From an uncultured Rhodospirillales bacterium (GTDB lineage: Bacteria > Pseudomonadota > Alphaproteobacteria > Azospirillales > Azospirillaceae), in contig CAIXKV010000184.1 in assembly GCA_903920145.1 (NCBI GenBank), positions 1 to 64,000 of the forward strand: a stretch of DNA of 64,000 nt, read 5' to 3'. Positions 1 through 9,579 of this stretch are shown here, one piece after another. Within the stretch, counting starts at the first letter, position 1. Each line of letters begins with the position of its first letter. The notes under the pieces were generated by a model. It was not told where the DNA came from. It did not search any database and was given only the letters and a program-made list of their open reading frames with translations. A program made the position numbers and the translations under genes.

Positions 1-74
1 GCCCGGCGTCTGAGGGCAGCCTTGATGAGTCACCATCAAGGCTCGATGGTATCATTGTCATGGTCCGCCGGTAC
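1..74 (+). repeat. Dispersed intergenic repeat, copy 1
   Basis: This block contains the hairpin CCTTGATG-AGTCAC-CATCAAGG preceded by GCCCGGCGTCTGAGGGCA and followed by a GGTATCATTGTCATGG block. The first 42 bases are identical, inverted, to the copy near 49973-50013. Related copies lie at 17033 and 54729, and a diverged one lies inside the gene at 36411. It is non-coding here and may continue leftwards beyond the window. It resembles the small palindromic repeats (REP or MITE-like) of other bacteria, but I do not recognise the family. Confidence 0.8.
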
Positions 75-206
75 AAGATGTCGTTTTCTGCGGGTCTGAT
101 AGAGTGTCATCATAGTTGATACCGTCAACGGGCGACGTTCGTGCTATTGCTAGGGTTGACGTTAGGGACGAATTCACCTCCCCGATGACGGTCAGGAGAA
201 CACGCC

Positions 207-1016
207 ATGCGCATTCGGCTGGGCTGCGAGCTGAGCTATGATTTCCCCAAGCCAACCCCAATGATCGTCATGCTGAATGTCCATTACTCGCGAGTCGCGA
301 GTCTTGAATATCCAGATCATCTGATCACCAATCCTCCGGTTCCCATTCAAAGCTATCGAGATTTATTCGGTAATTGGTGTTGTCGATTGGTCGCTCCGAC
401 CGGACGATTAACCCTAGGAACCGATAGTATTATTCAAGACAATGGCCAAATTGATCCTGTTTGTTTGGAAGCTATCCAGCACCCTGTTGAGGAACTACCA
501 TCCGAAACATTGATGTTCTTGCTGGGAAGTCGCTATTGTGAGACTGATTGCCTTTCCGAAGAAGCATGGAGACTATTCAGCAGCCTGCCGCTCGGCTGGC
601 CGCGTGTTCAAGCCATTTGTGATTTCGTTCACCGTCATGTGGTCTTTGGCTACGAGCATTCCAGAGCCACTAGAACTGCTGCCGAGACCTATGCTGAGGG
701 CCGTGGCGTCTGCCGTGATTATGCTCACCTTGCCATCGCATTCTGTCGCTGTATGAATATCCCGGCTCGTTATTGTATGGGTTACATTAGCGATGTGGGA
801 TTACCCCCTCCTTATGCTCCAAATGACTTTGCAGCATGGATTGAAGTTTACCTGAGCGGACGGTGGTGGGTTTTCGATCCCCGAAACAACGCCCCTCGAA
901 TCGGTCGCGTCATGATCGCCCAAGGCCGCGATGCTGCCGATGTCCCCCTAACCCACACATTTGGGCCCAACATGTTACTCGGTTTCCGAGTCTGGACCGA
1001 CGAGTTGGCAAATTAA
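207..1016 (+). CDS. Transglutaminase-like family protein
   Basis: The 269-residue product has an N-terminal beta-rich region (about 1-110) followed by a transglutaminase/protease-like core. The nucleophile motif GVCRDYAH is at about residue 167. The third core motif, FDPRNN, follows a W-x-E-V-Y strand at about 213-229. The position before A-W-x-E-V-Y, which is His in classical transglutaminase cores, is Ala here (NDFAAW). The start is supported by GGAG upstream (gtcaggagaacacgcc). There is no signal peptide, so it is probably cytoplasmic. The family includes peptidases, amidases and catalytically altered members, and the substrate is unknown. It is monocistronic, follows repeat copy 1, and converges on the histidine kinase gene downstream. 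Confidence 0.85.
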   Translation: MRIRLGCELSYDFPKPTPMIVMLNVHYSRVASLEYPDHLITNPPVPIQSYRDLFGNWCCRLVAPTGRLTLGTDSIIQDNGQIDPVCLEAIQHPVEELPSETLMFLLGSRYCETDCLSEEAWRLFSSLPLGWPRVQAICDFVHRHVVFGYEHSRATRTAAETYAEGRGVCRDYAHLAIAFCRCMNIPARYCMGYISDVGLPPPYAPNDFAAWIEVYLSGRWWVFDPRNNAPRIGRVMIAQGRDAADVPLTHTFGPNMLLGFRVWTDELAN

Positions 1017-1194
1017 AACACCAATAAAACAAATCACATCACTCTGCACCTAGTTACTGTCTGCGATTTTATTATAGACCACAGCCCCAACAAAGAGAAA
1101 ATCGGAGGAAGTCTTGTTGGGAGTTGTGATCACTATATATCAAGCATTAACTATTAAATAAATATAGGAAAAAATAAAAAAAGATTAAGAAAAT

Positions 1195-3942
1195 TTACTT
1201 GATAATCATCTCCATTTCCAATATAGTTTTATTTATTAAAATTATCAATTCATCTGATAAAATTTTACTACGACAAAGATTGTCACACAACAATAACTCT
1301 TGTGCTTTATTCGCAACTAGATATCCACCAAAATTAGAAAACACCCCCTTTAAAGAATGAGCAAGATTATGAATCATGGAAAGATTGTCATTATCACTTA
1401 CTTCTTTAAGTCTATAAGATTCTTTTTTACTACTAGCAATAAAGTCCATAATAAGTTGATTAAAATTATCTTTAGGCATGATTTCTCTAATTTCAGAAAA
1501 TCGTACATGATCGATTAATGGAAGATCAAATCCCTTAACATATTGATTATTGTTGATATTTATATCAGAATTTTTCTTATTTTCGGGATTAAGATGCGCT
1601 AAAACAGCATCAACATTGTCCCATTCAATTGGTTTTGTTAAAAAATCAGTTAACCCTGCGGTCATATAGGCCATCCGATGCTCAGTCAAGGCATCAGCCG
1701 TCAAGGCCACGATCGGGACATCGGAAAAGGGAGAGGGTAGCGCCCGAATCAGGCGCGTTGCCTCAACCCCATCCATAACCGGCATCTGCATATCCATTAA
1801 GATCACATCATACTGCCGAGCTGCGGCTGCCTGATAAGCCTGAGCCCCATTTTCCACCACCACAACCTGATGGCCACGGTGTTCCAGCCCTTTCTTTACA
1901 ATCATACGATTGATTGGATTGTCTTCTGCTAATAAAATAATCATCGACTGCCCAAAAGAAATTTTTTCCGGTTCGGCATGAGGAACCTCATAGTCCACAG
2001 ACTCCACAAAACATGTGAAATAAAATCGAGAGCCATAACCAGGACGGCTCATAGCACCAATTTCGCCTCCCATCAACTCAACCAAACGCTTACTAATCGC
2101 CAATCCCAATCCGGTACCGCCAAATTTCCGCGTTGCCTCGATATCAACCTGAGAAAATGGCTTGAACAAACGAGATAAATCCTCATCTGAAATGCCAATT
2201 CCAGAATCTTCGACTTCAAACCTTAATAATTGACGCTGATCAATTGTATTATAAGTTAATGTAATTTCGATAGAACCATTTCGAGTAAATTTCACGGAGT
2301 TTCCAATCAAATTGCTGAGAATTTGCCTAATTCTGATTGCATCTCCACGCACTAACAGACGATCAATGTCATGAGTATTAAACTTTAATAAATTTAGACT
2401 CTCTTCGGCCCTCGGAGAAAAGAGGCTAATAGTTGCTTTTACTACATCAATCACATCAAATATGCTATATTCCAATGTTAATTTATCCGCTTCAATTTTT
2501 GAATAATCCAATATATCATTAAGAATTGTTAAAAGCCCGATAGCGGACGTGTACATAATATCAATATATTTTTTTTGTTCAACATCGATAAATGATCTTT
2601 TTAATATTTCAGATATACCAATAATTCCTGTCATTGGGGTTCTTATTTCATGGCTCATCATAGCTAGAAAAGCTGATTTTGCATGATTCGCAGCTTCAGC
2701 AACTTTTTTTGCCTCCAACAATCGTTGACTTTCTTGAGCCAATTCGGCGGTACGTTCCTGCACCCGATCAGCCAGCAACAAGCGGTCTTCGGCCAACATA
2801 CGGACCGCAACATTTCTTTGAACTACAGTTCTTGCAAGAAGTAGTAATATTATCACCATTAAAATAATAAAAGAAATAATAAATAATATCTGAATACGAT
2901 ATTGTTCAAATAATGTAACCTGACGGTATCTAATAATACTATTTACAGGTAGCATGTTTTGTGATAAATTCCAGCGAGTAATTTGTCTCCAGTCATACAC
3001 ATGATCAAAGTTACTTTCAAAATAAGTATTTTTATTAATAATAATATTTCCTATTGACTCCCCAACTTTTTCACTGCTAAGAACATAACCGCCAACAATT
3101 CCACTTCCTATGAGCGACTCCCATTGACTAAAAATGGGTGCAGATGCCCTTTCTGATAATTTTTCTGCTACACTATAAGGAGCTAGACTATGACCATGGC
3201 CATCATTAAAAATAAAAAGATAATAAATTATTGTCTTAGCAGGAAGTATAGATACCTTATCTAGCAATTCATCTAAATCTATATCTAAAAAATACTCAAT
3301 ATGAGTAGGTATTTGTATTTTTTTAATCGCTTCTCTAAATGCCGATATCCGTATTTGTCCAGATGGACTTTTTGTTTCTCCGGCAACAATTATTTGATCA
3401 GCACCACTCACTGTTAAAGCTTCTTGTATTGAAGTCAAATAGTCGGTCTGAGCTAAAATAACTTCAGCGCTAACATCTGCTTTTTGAAGGCGCTCCAGGT
3501 CAGTTGTTGATATTTCAGCATAAATACGCCGTGCGGCTCCAAAAACAGCCTGATGCTTAGCAACGAATGCAGCCGCAGGCCATCCATGACCAACCACAAC
3601 ATCAAAGTGTATACTCGCATATTTTGTAATAATAAAATTTGTCAATCCACTTTCAACGTCAGCAGAAGGCAGTCGTGCTCCATCAAGATATTCGTAATAA
3701 ACATTATGATACCCTGATCTATAATTAAGAATATTATTTAATCCGTCTTCTATTTTTATCTGATTTGGCAAATCCTTTGCATATGATGAAATATAAATAA
3801 TGTTAAGGGGGTGATCGACACTGGCTTTTACAGCATTTTCCATCATCAATACAATGCATAATGAGAAAAATATAAATAATCCCACCAACTTTGAACTGAT
3901 GGAATACTTTCTAAGTTTATCTGTGAAATTTTTTTTATTCAT
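1195..3942 (-). CDS. Hybrid sensor histidine kinase with periplasmic ABC-type sensor domain
   Basis: The 915-residue membrane kinase has an N-terminal membrane segment (about 17-40). A periplasmic region of about 310 residues follows, resembling the substrate-binding domain of PF04392-type sensors. A second membrane segment (351-370) leads into a short coiled coil. The HisKA domain carries SHEIRTP with the phospho-His at 431. The HATPase has its N-box at IGNSVKFT (546-553) and G boxes at DSGIGI and GGTGLGL. A receiver domain has the acidic pocket AEDN and phospho-Asp 717 (LMDMQMP). A C-terminal Hpt domain carries His862 (AHSLKG). The phosphorelay would run H431-D717-H862 to an unseen regulator. 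The coding DNA is strikingly AT-rich outside the receiver segment (about 1660-1960). No dedicated response regulator is adjacent. Confidence 0.93.
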   Translation of the reverse strand: MNKKNFTDKLRKYSISSKLVGLFIFFSLCIVLMMENAVKASVDHPLNIIYISSYAKDLPNQIKIEDGLNNILNYRSGYHNVYYEYLDGARLPSADVESGLTNFIITKYASIHFDVVVGHGWPAAAFVAKHQAVFGAARRIYAEISTTDLERLQKADVSAEVILAQTDYLTSIQEALTVSGADQIIVAGETKSPSGQIRISAFREAIKKIQIPTHIEYFLDIDLDELLDKVSILPAKTIIYYLFIFNDGHGHSLAPYSVAEKLSERASAPIFSQWESLIGSGIVGGYVLSSEKVGESIGNIIINKNTYFESNFDHVYDWRQITRWNLSQNMLPVNSIIRYRQVTLFEQYRIQILFIISFIILMVIILLLLARTVVQRNVAVRMLAEDRLLLADRVQERTAELAQESQRLLEAKKVAEAANHAKSAFLAMMSHEIRTPMTGIIGISEILKRSFIDVEQKKYIDIMYTSAIGLLTILNDILDYSKIEADKLTLEYSIFDVIDVVKATISLFSPRAEESLNLLKFNTHDIDRLLVRGDAIRIRQILSNLIGNSVKFTRNGSIEITLTYNTIDQRQLLRFEVEDSGIGISDEDLSRLFKPFSQVDIEATRKFGGTGLGLAISKRLVELMGGEIGAMSRPGYGSRFYFTCFVESVDYEVPHAEPEKISFGQSMIILLAEDNPINRMIVKKGLEHRGHQVVVVENGAQAYQAAAARQYDVILMDMQMPVMDGVEATRLIRALPSPFSDVPIVALTADALTEHRMAYMTAGLTDFLTKPIEWDNVDAVLAHLNPENKKNSDININNNQYVKGFDLPLIDHVRFSEIREIMPKDNFNQLIMDFIASSKKESYRLKEVSDNDNLSMIHNLAHSLKGVFSNFGGYLVANKAQELLLCDNLCRSKILSDELIILINKTILEMEMIIK

Positions 3943-4088
3943 AGCCTGAAATTCACAATTTCATATATATAATAATGTTAAATTATAATTAATAAAAATA
4001 ATAATTTCTTGGATATTGACATTTTTTTGCATAATCTCCACTCCTATAATAAAAATAGAATCCTAACTCGTCCATAATATTTTGCTCT

Positions 4089-4769
4089 CTACCGATAAGA
4101 TGCGACATTTTGCATCATTTCCTCATAATCACCGTCTCGCTCCAACATTTTACGACAAGGCGGTATCCACATGAGGCGTGACTGAATTTTTTCACCCTTT
4201 TCCCAAACTAGCCAAGCATAACCCGTTGCTGTTGATGCTTTTTGATTAAGTCGTCCCTTTACCATAGGTACACGTTCGGCAAATTGCGCAAATTTTGTTG
4301 GAGGAAGAGACTCAAATAATCGTTGGTATCGACCAATACTTTCAATAAATACTGTTCTAGCTAAAATTGCTACGCCTTCATTAGCAATTTTTAACGCATG
4401 AATAATAAATTCTTCACTAAGACGAAAAGGAGGATTAGTAACAATCCAATCAATATCTTTTTTACCAATAGGATAGCTCATAAAATCATTGACTTGCCCG
4501 CAACCATAATCAAAAATATCCGAATAGAAAACATTTCCAAAGTACTCTTTTAACACTTTCACCATATGACCAGCACCACAAGCAGGCTCTAAGCAAGTTT
4601 TTTCTATAAATTTATTTTTATCACTAACAACATATTCCATTAGAGCACGAGTTGCCCACGGCGGCGTTGGAAAATCATCTAAGCTATCTTTAGACTCGAC
4701 GCGCTGTGCCATGACTGCATATGACACATTACCAGCTTCTGGTCTACGAATAAACATTACTTTTTTCAT
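4089..4769 (-). CDS. DNA methyltransferase-like protein (N6-adenine type)
   Basis: The 226-residue class I SAM-dependent methyltransferase fold has an SAM-binding motif EPACGAGHM (61-69) and the catalytic motif IV TNPPF (111-115). These are typical of amino-group DNA methyltransferases. The early segment FPTPPWATRAL is typical of phage-type enzymes. The start at 4769 is preceded only by a weak AGAAG; Met20 (4712) is a plausible alternative because similarity to the family begins just after it. No restriction endonuclease partner is visible, so it looks like an orphan methylase, possibly phage-derived. The AT-rich composition, shared with the kinase downstream on the same strand, fits acquisition by transfer, although that is inferred. 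Confidence 0.75.
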   Translation of the reverse strand: MKKVMFIRRPEAGNVSYAVMAQRVESKDSLDDFPTPPWATRALMEYVVSDKNKFIEKTCLEPACGAGHMVKVLKEYFGNVFYSDIFDYGCGQVNDFMSYPIGKKDIDWIVTNPPFRLSEEFIIHALKIANEGVAILARTVFIESIGRYQRLFESLPPTKFAQFAERVPMVKGRLNQKASTATGYAWLVWEKGEKIQSRLMWIPPCRKMLERDGDYEEMMQNVASYR

Positions 4770-5100
4770 CTTCTAAAGCCGTATGTTGGCCACATGAACA
4801 ACGTTCTGAAGTTTACCCTCCTTTATGAGGAGCTGCTAGTGTTTTGAACGACTCCAACATTTGACACCGATATAGGGATATTCCCTAATGGATCACCGTC
4901 GCCAGAATCGCATAGTTCCTGGGAGCGCGGCTATATCCTAGCCCCACAAGCCGCCGAAATGCCTGCGCTCCTGTCAAATAAACGAACACAACCCACGAGA
5001 AGAGTCTTTCCACCCATCCCATAAGGCTCGCATCCGTGTTACCCTGACGGGGTATGGGCCTGTCCACCAATAACAGCCCTAGCGATATACCGGAGGACCA
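4770..5100. other. Divergent intergenic region
   Basis: This lies between the methyltransferase (minus) and the DUF4337 gene (plus). It must hold promoters for both, but I see no confident -35/-10 pair, operator or small gene. A clear ribosome binding site (GGAGG, 5 bases before the ATG) sits at its right end and supports the start at 5101. Confidence 0.5.
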
Positions 5101-5769
5101 ATGGAAGCGACCGAAATTCATGAGACCGTAACCGAACTTCAGGAAGATGAAGGTGAAGGTAAAGACGAGCACAAAGCAGCCGCTACCCACCACCATAGCC
5201 AGCACCACCACGAACATGCGGACGCGGAATCACGGCAATGGGTTGCTATTTTTATATCTGTTTTAGCTGTCATACTTGCAATAACTTCCATGGCAGGAGG
5301 AAATGCCACAAAAGATATGATGAATGCAAATATTATTGCTAGTGATACTTACTCTTTTTATCAATCCAAAGTTATCCGTCAAACAGACTATCGATTAGCA
5401 GCCGATGAACTTGCTACTATTCGAGCCTCTTCTGTATGGCTTCCAACAGCAGCTGACACTTTAATCAACGAACGGATCAATACGTACAAGGCAGCCATCG
5501 CGAAGTACGAATCGGAACCTGCGACTGGAGAAGGCAAAAACGAACTTATCGCAAAGGCTCGCCAATACGAAGCCATTCGCGACCACGCCGCCCGGCAAGA
5601 CCCGTTTTTTGATTATGCAGAAGCTTTATTGCAAATTTCAATTGTCTTAGCTTCTGCCAGTATTGTTGCACGTCGACGTTGGGTGTTATGGTTAGGTTAT
5701 CTATTTGCCACAAGCGGCGTATTTCTTTTGATCAACGCATACCTTCTACTCTTTGATCTTCCATTCTAA
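5101..5769 (+). CDS. DUF4337 family membrane protein
   Basis: The 222-residue protein opens with a charged, His-rich tail (TTHHHSQHHHEHA region, about 28-40). A membrane segment (about 46-66) is followed by the family-typical stretch ANIIASDTYSFYQSK, then a coiled-coil soluble domain. Two closely spaced C-terminal membrane segments complete it (about 178-195 and 200-220). This layout matches DUF4337 proteins, small inner-membrane proteins of unknown function. The start has a strong GGAGG. The His-rich N-terminus could bind metal, but that is only suggested by composition. It converges on the phosphatase gene 53 bases downstream. Confidence 0.85.
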   Translation: MEATEIHETVTELQEDEGEGKDEHKAAATHHHSQHHHEHADAESRQWVAIFISVLAVILAITSMAGGNATKDMMNANIIASDTYSFYQSKVIRQTDYRLAADELATIRASSVWLPTAADTLINERINTYKAAIAKYESEPATGEGKNELIAKARQYEAIRDHAARQDPFFDYAEALLQISIVLASASIVARRRWVLWLGYLFATSGVFLLINAYLLLFDLPF

Positions 5770-5821
5770 GAGAAACTCTGACTGCTTGCGATACCATCCT
5801 TCTCCACGACTTTTCTCGCCT

Positions 5822-6598
5822 TTACAACAACCCCAATACCTCACCATGGAGTCGCGTATCGCAAGCCGCAACGACCCGCCCATCACTGTGAATATCGAGT
5901 GCTCGCCCTTGCCAATCACTCATCTGTCCGCCAGCCCCCAAAATCACGGGAACCAATGCCGCAAAATCGTAAAGATTAAGGCTAGCTTCAATGACCAGAT
6001 CCTGGAAACCAGAAGCAAGCAATCCGTAGGCGTAACAGTCTCCCCCATAAAGTGTGAGTTTGGCCGCCCTCGCGATTCGCTTGAACGCTTCGAGATCGTT
6101 GGCGTTGCAGAACATGTCTGGGGTGGTGGCGCTGAGAGTCGCGATGGCCAATCCACCACAAGCGCGAACCTTGGCGGCAACACCATTAAAGGTTGTTCCA
6201 CGTCCGGCAGCCCCAACCCAACGATCGCCAAGGACAGGCTGATCAATAATCCCCAAGATAGGCCGCCCCCGATATAGTAAACCAACTAAAGTCCCAAAAG
6301 TTGGGCGCCCTGTCATAAATGCTTTAGTCCCATCAATTGGATCAATGACCCAAATATATTCTGCATCTAAATTTTTATGACCATATTCTTCGCCAATAAT
6401 CCCATCTTCTGGCCGTCTTGATTCTATAATAGTTCTAATTATACTCTCAGCCTCGCGATCAGCAACAGTTACCGGCGATAAATCTGCCTTATCGATCACC
6501 GCTAACCGTGATCGAAAATAACGTCTTACGACGGCACCGCTTGCATCTACCAAGCGCTCGGCTAAGGCAATAAGATGAGTCGGACAGGTGTCAATCAT
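5822..6598 (-). CDS. hisN: Inositol-monophosphatase family phosphatase, HisN-type
   Basis: The 258-residue Mg-dependent phosphatase of the IMPase superfamily carries the metal-binding GEEYG at about 78-82. The DPIDGTKAF motif is at about 94-102, and there is an F-A-A-L segment in the C-terminal half. Alphaproteobacterial proteins of this length and N-terminal pattern (LIALAERLVDASG) are usually annotated as histidinol-phosphatase HisN. Substrate cannot be decided from sequence, and inositol-phosphate or 3'-phosphoadenosine phosphatase are alternatives. The reading frame is open up to 6802, but family length and alignment place the start at 6598. A start at 6640 is possible. The gene is divergent from nudC, with the two starts about 100 bases apart. 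Confidence 0.8.
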   Translation of the reverse strand: MIDTCPTHLIALAERLVDASGAVVRRYFRSRLAVIDKADLSPVTVADREAESIIRTIIESRRPEDGIIGEEYGHKNLDAEYIWVIDPIDGTKAFMTGRPTFGTLVGLLYRGRPILGIIDQPVLGDRWVGAAGRGTTFNGVAAKVRACGGLAIATLSATTPDMFCNANDLEAFKRIARAAKLTLYGGDCYAYGLLASGFQDLVIEASLNLYDFAALVPVILGAGGQMSDWQGRALDIHSDGRVVAACDTRLHGEVLGLL

Positions 6599-6700
6599 GA
6601 TCCATTGCGCCCAGAATTGCGATGATGGGATAGTATCCATTGGTGGCGGCAGCGGAAACGAAAAACGCTGGCCGATGCCACAGGGAATGGCGGGGCATCC

Positions 6701-7627
6701 ATGACAATTAAAAGTAACCTCTATGCCGGTTGTGGGCTTGATCGAATGGCTCCTCGGCGTAAAGATGCCGTTTGGATTGCAGAAAAACAGAGCGGCATCC
6801 ATTCAAGAATCTTACCCGTCTGGCGGAGCCAGACTTTGATCGACATCACCAATCCTAAAGAGCCGCGTCTTGGCTGGCTACCAGCTCATCAGATCGGCGT
6901 CGATCTGACGAAAGCTCCTGAAACTGAGTTAACCTTGCTGGGTCTGGAGGAAGACACAGTATGGTTTGCGCTCGATGTCTCAGAATTCGATGATCCCCAA
7001 CAGCACCTCCCCCCAATCGCACCTAGCACTTTTTTAGAACTACGAACAGTCGGATCATTGCTACCCAGAAGCGAAGCAAATATCGCAGCCTATGCTCGGG
7101 GATTAATGTGGTGGCATCAGCGCCACCGCTATTGCGGCGTCTGTGGACACCTTACCATAGCGAGAGAAGCTGGGCATGTTCGTGTATGCTCTTCTTCTCT
7201 GTGTGCCACCCAACATTTTCCACGCACAGATCCAGCAGTTATCATGCTGGTTCATGATGGGAATCGCTGCTTGTTGGGGCGACAGCCACGCTTTCCCCCT
7301 GGTCTTTATTCGACATTAGCTGGATTCGTTGAACCTGGTGAAAGCATCGAAGACGCTGTAGCCAGGGAAGTTTTTGAAGAGACGGGAATACGGATCACCG
7401 ATATCGAATACAACTCTTCCCAACCCTGGCCTTTTCCGTCTTCCTTGATGCTGGGTTTCTTTGCCCGAGCCGTAAGCACGGAAATTACGCTTCAGCCAGA
7501 GGAAATGGAGGATGCCCGCTGGTTTACCCGCGAAGAACTTCTGGCACCCACGGATACAGGCTTTGCTCTTTTTCCTAGAGCCGATTCGATTTCTCGGCAC
7601 TTAATCGAACAGTGGCTCGCCCGCTGA
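6701..7627 (+). CDS. nudC: NAD(+) diphosphatase NudC
   Basis: The 308-residue protein has the full NudC layout: an N-terminal domain starting with the typical L-x-A-G-x-x-L-D-R pattern, a four-Cys zinc ribbon (C145, C148, C163, C168), and a Nudix box from G208 to I230 with the core REVFEETGI. The NudC signature SQPWPFPSS is at 240-248. The family hydrolyses NAD(H) to NMN(H) and AMP and removes NAD caps from RNA. The start at 6701 keeps the family N-terminus and has GGGG a few bases upstream. It is divergent from the HisN-type gene and convergent with the peptide-binding protein gene, with a shared hairpin between. Confidence 0.95.
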   Translation: MTIKSNLYAGCGLDRMAPRRKDAVWIAEKQSGIHSRILPVWRSQTLIDITNPKEPRLGWLPAHQIGVDLTKAPETELTLLGLEEDTVWFALDVSEFDDPQQHLPPIAPSTFLELRTVGSLLPRSEANIAAYARGLMWWHQRHRYCGVCGHLTIAREAGHVRVCSSSLCATQHFPRTDPAVIMLVHDGNRCLLGRQPRFPPGLYSTLAGFVEPGESIEDAVAREVFEETGIRITDIEYNSSQPWPFPSSLMLGFFARAVSTEITLQPEEMEDARWFTREELLAPTDTGFALFPRADSISRHLIEQWLAR

Positions 7628-7634
7628 TCTTTTC

Positions 7635-7663
7635 CGCCTCCCGCCGCCGAACGACGGGAGGCG
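7635..7663. terminator. Hairpin between convergent genes
   Basis: The perfect 9-bp inverted repeat CGCCTCCCG/CGGGAGGCG with an 11-base loop sits between the convergent nudC and peptide-binding protein genes. It is well placed to act in both directions. No T-run follows on either strand, so it is not a canonical intrinsic terminator. Confidence 0.55.
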
Positions 7664-7675
7664 AACGATCAACTC

Positions 7676-9286
7676 TCAATCAGCCAAATCCAAGAACCGA
7701 CTAGGGTGAACGTCCCTGATGTTGAACACAAGCCCCCTCACCCTTTCACTAACCATAGACTTAGCCGCGAAATGATAAATCGGGATGATTGCATACTCGT
7801 TCAACAAAAGATGTTCCGCTTGCTGAAGCAAAACCGACCGCTCTGCCGAATCACTGGTCACTCCAGCTTTTTCCAAAAGGTCATCATAGACAGCATTTTT
7901 AAAGCCAGGATCGTTCCGTGGCGGCGTAGAGCGAGACAACATCAAGTTAAGAAAAGCCGTAGGGTCCACATATTCGCCAATCCAAGCCGCCCGAACCACC
8001 TGAAATTGCCGACGCTTCCGACGATCGAGATACTCGGTTCGTTCAAGATTGACCGTATTGACCATCAACCCCTTACCGAAAGCATCCTGCCACATACTGA
8101 TGATGGCGTCTGCAATCTTCCGATCGTTATCATTGGTGTTGTTCAAAAGCTCGATCGTCAGCGGTTGAGCCGGGCTATAGCCAGCTTCGGCAAATAAACG
8201 CCGCGCTTCTTCCAAGCGATCTTCATAAGTCTGGTCAATAAAGGGCAGGACTTGGCGCTTATATCCAGCAATTAGGGGCGGAACCAAGCTATAACCAGGC
8301 AACTCACCGGCTCGTGTAACCTTTTCAACCAAGGACTCACGATTGATGGCCAAGGCAAGGGCCTTCCTCAGGTTTAGATTTCCTTTGAAAGGCTCTGCCG
8401 TCAGATTAAAAGCGTAATAATAGGTTGCAAGATAAGGCTTATTCCAAAATTCCTTGGGATCGCTAAGCGAAACCCATTTGACTTGTTCTTGAGGGACCTG
8501 GAAAGTCATGTCCAACTTTCCGGCTTTAAACAGCTTCAATTCCTCAGTTGCGCTTGTGTACGGATAATAAACAACTTTATCAATTTTAACACTACCATTA
8601 CCATAGTAGTTTTGATTGCGAACAAGTGTTACCTGTTTTTGCGGCTGCCAATCCTCCAGAATATAGGCGCCGTCAGTAACCATCTTACCTGGCTCGGCCC
8701 AATGCTGACCGTATTTTTCAATGACAGAACGAGGAACCGGCAGCGCGTTATTGTCCGAAGACAATAGTGCTAAGAAATACGGGGTCGGACCACGCAACGT
8801 AATCCGTAATGTAAGCGGATCCAGGGCTTCAACCGCTAAGTCTGTAGCAGGTTTCTCACCTTTCATTACAGCTTCGGCATTACGGATCACTGCCATATTA
8901 AAGGCTGTATCTTTGCCGGGCTGCGGCGCGATAGAACGCCGAAAACTATAAACAAAATCTTCGGCAGTAATCGAGTCTCCATTTGACCATTTTGCATTGG
9001 GGCGCAAATGGAATGTATACACTAAATTATCTTCAGAGATATCCCAAGACTCGGCAATCCCAGGGTCAATTTTTCCGTAAGGACGGTACACGACCAATCC
9101 TTCGAAAAGATCACGAAAAATGTTTGATTCAGTTCGACCATCGGTAAAATGCGGGTCCAAGGTCTTGGGCTCGCCGCCATTGCCTCGTGTTAAAACTTTG
9201 TCCGCCAGCACCGGCGCGGTTCCCCCCGTCACCAGTGCAGCGACCAACCCCACACCGATAAACAGACGATAAATCAATTTCCGCAT
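7676..9286 (-). CDS. Oligopeptide ABC transporter substrate-binding protein (OppA-like, SBP_bac_5)
   Basis: The 536-residue secreted binding protein begins with a Sec signal peptide (MRKLIYRLF, hydrophobic core, cleavage after about residue 28, APVLA). The mature part has the solute-binding family 5 pattern: EPKTLDPHFTDG near the N-terminus, then FHLRPNAKWSNGD at about 95-107, and a long C-terminal lobe. This matches OppA/MppA-type periplasmic peptide receptors. The start is chosen at 9286, where GGAGGAAG lies just upstream; the reading frame extends to 9334 without such support. No permease or ATPase genes are adjacent, so it probably works with a transporter encoded elsewhere. Confidence 0.92.
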   Translation of the reverse strand: MRKLIYRLFIGVGLVAALVTGGTAPVLADKVLTRGNGGEPKTLDPHFTDGRTESNIFRDLFEGLVVYRPYGKIDPGIAESWDISEDNLVYTFHLRPNAKWSNGDSITAEDFVYSFRRSIAPQPGKDTAFNMAVIRNAEAVMKGEKPATDLAVEALDPLTLRITLRGPTPYFLALLSSDNNALPVPRSVIEKYGQHWAEPGKMVTDGAYILEDWQPQKQVTLVRNQNYYGNGSVKIDKVVYYPYTSATEELKLFKAGKLDMTFQVPQEQVKWVSLSDPKEFWNKPYLATYYYAFNLTAEPFKGNLNLRKALALAINRESLVEKVTRAGELPGYSLVPPLIAGYKRQVLPFIDQTYEDRLEEARRLFAEAGYSPAQPLTIELLNNTNDNDRKIADAIISMWQDAFGKGLMVNTVNLERTEYLDRRKRRQFQVVRAAWIGEYVDPTAFLNLMLSRSTPPRNDPGFKNAVYDDLLEKAGVTSDSAERSVLLQQAEHLLLNEYAIIPIYHFAAKSMVSERVRGLVFNIRDVHPSRFLDLAD

Positions 9287-9579
9287 CAGGCGCTTCCTCC
9301 GCAAAATGTCTCGGGCAACGCTGCCCCAGCACACTCCAACACCAAGCTAGGCTATGAGATAGCCGCTTCGAGACCGCGAAATCAAGAGCAAATCCCTATG
9401 ACGATCGTGATATCCTGGATGCTCCCAAGGTTGCTCTTTCGCAACTCGATCTCGTTGCAAACCCGCCAAACATAAGCGTTGTTGCGTTGGCTGAACCAAT
9501 ACCGTACCATGGGACGCGCTGTTTTTTTGATTTCTATGGCTAGGTACGCGGTCGTGGATTCGCGGAGAGGAGCTTTCTG

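Noticed and set aside
4089-5100. Restriction-modification or phage-defence locus around the methyltransferase
   Set aside because: No nuclease, helicase or other defence gene is adjacent; the neighbours are a kinase and a DUF4337 protein.
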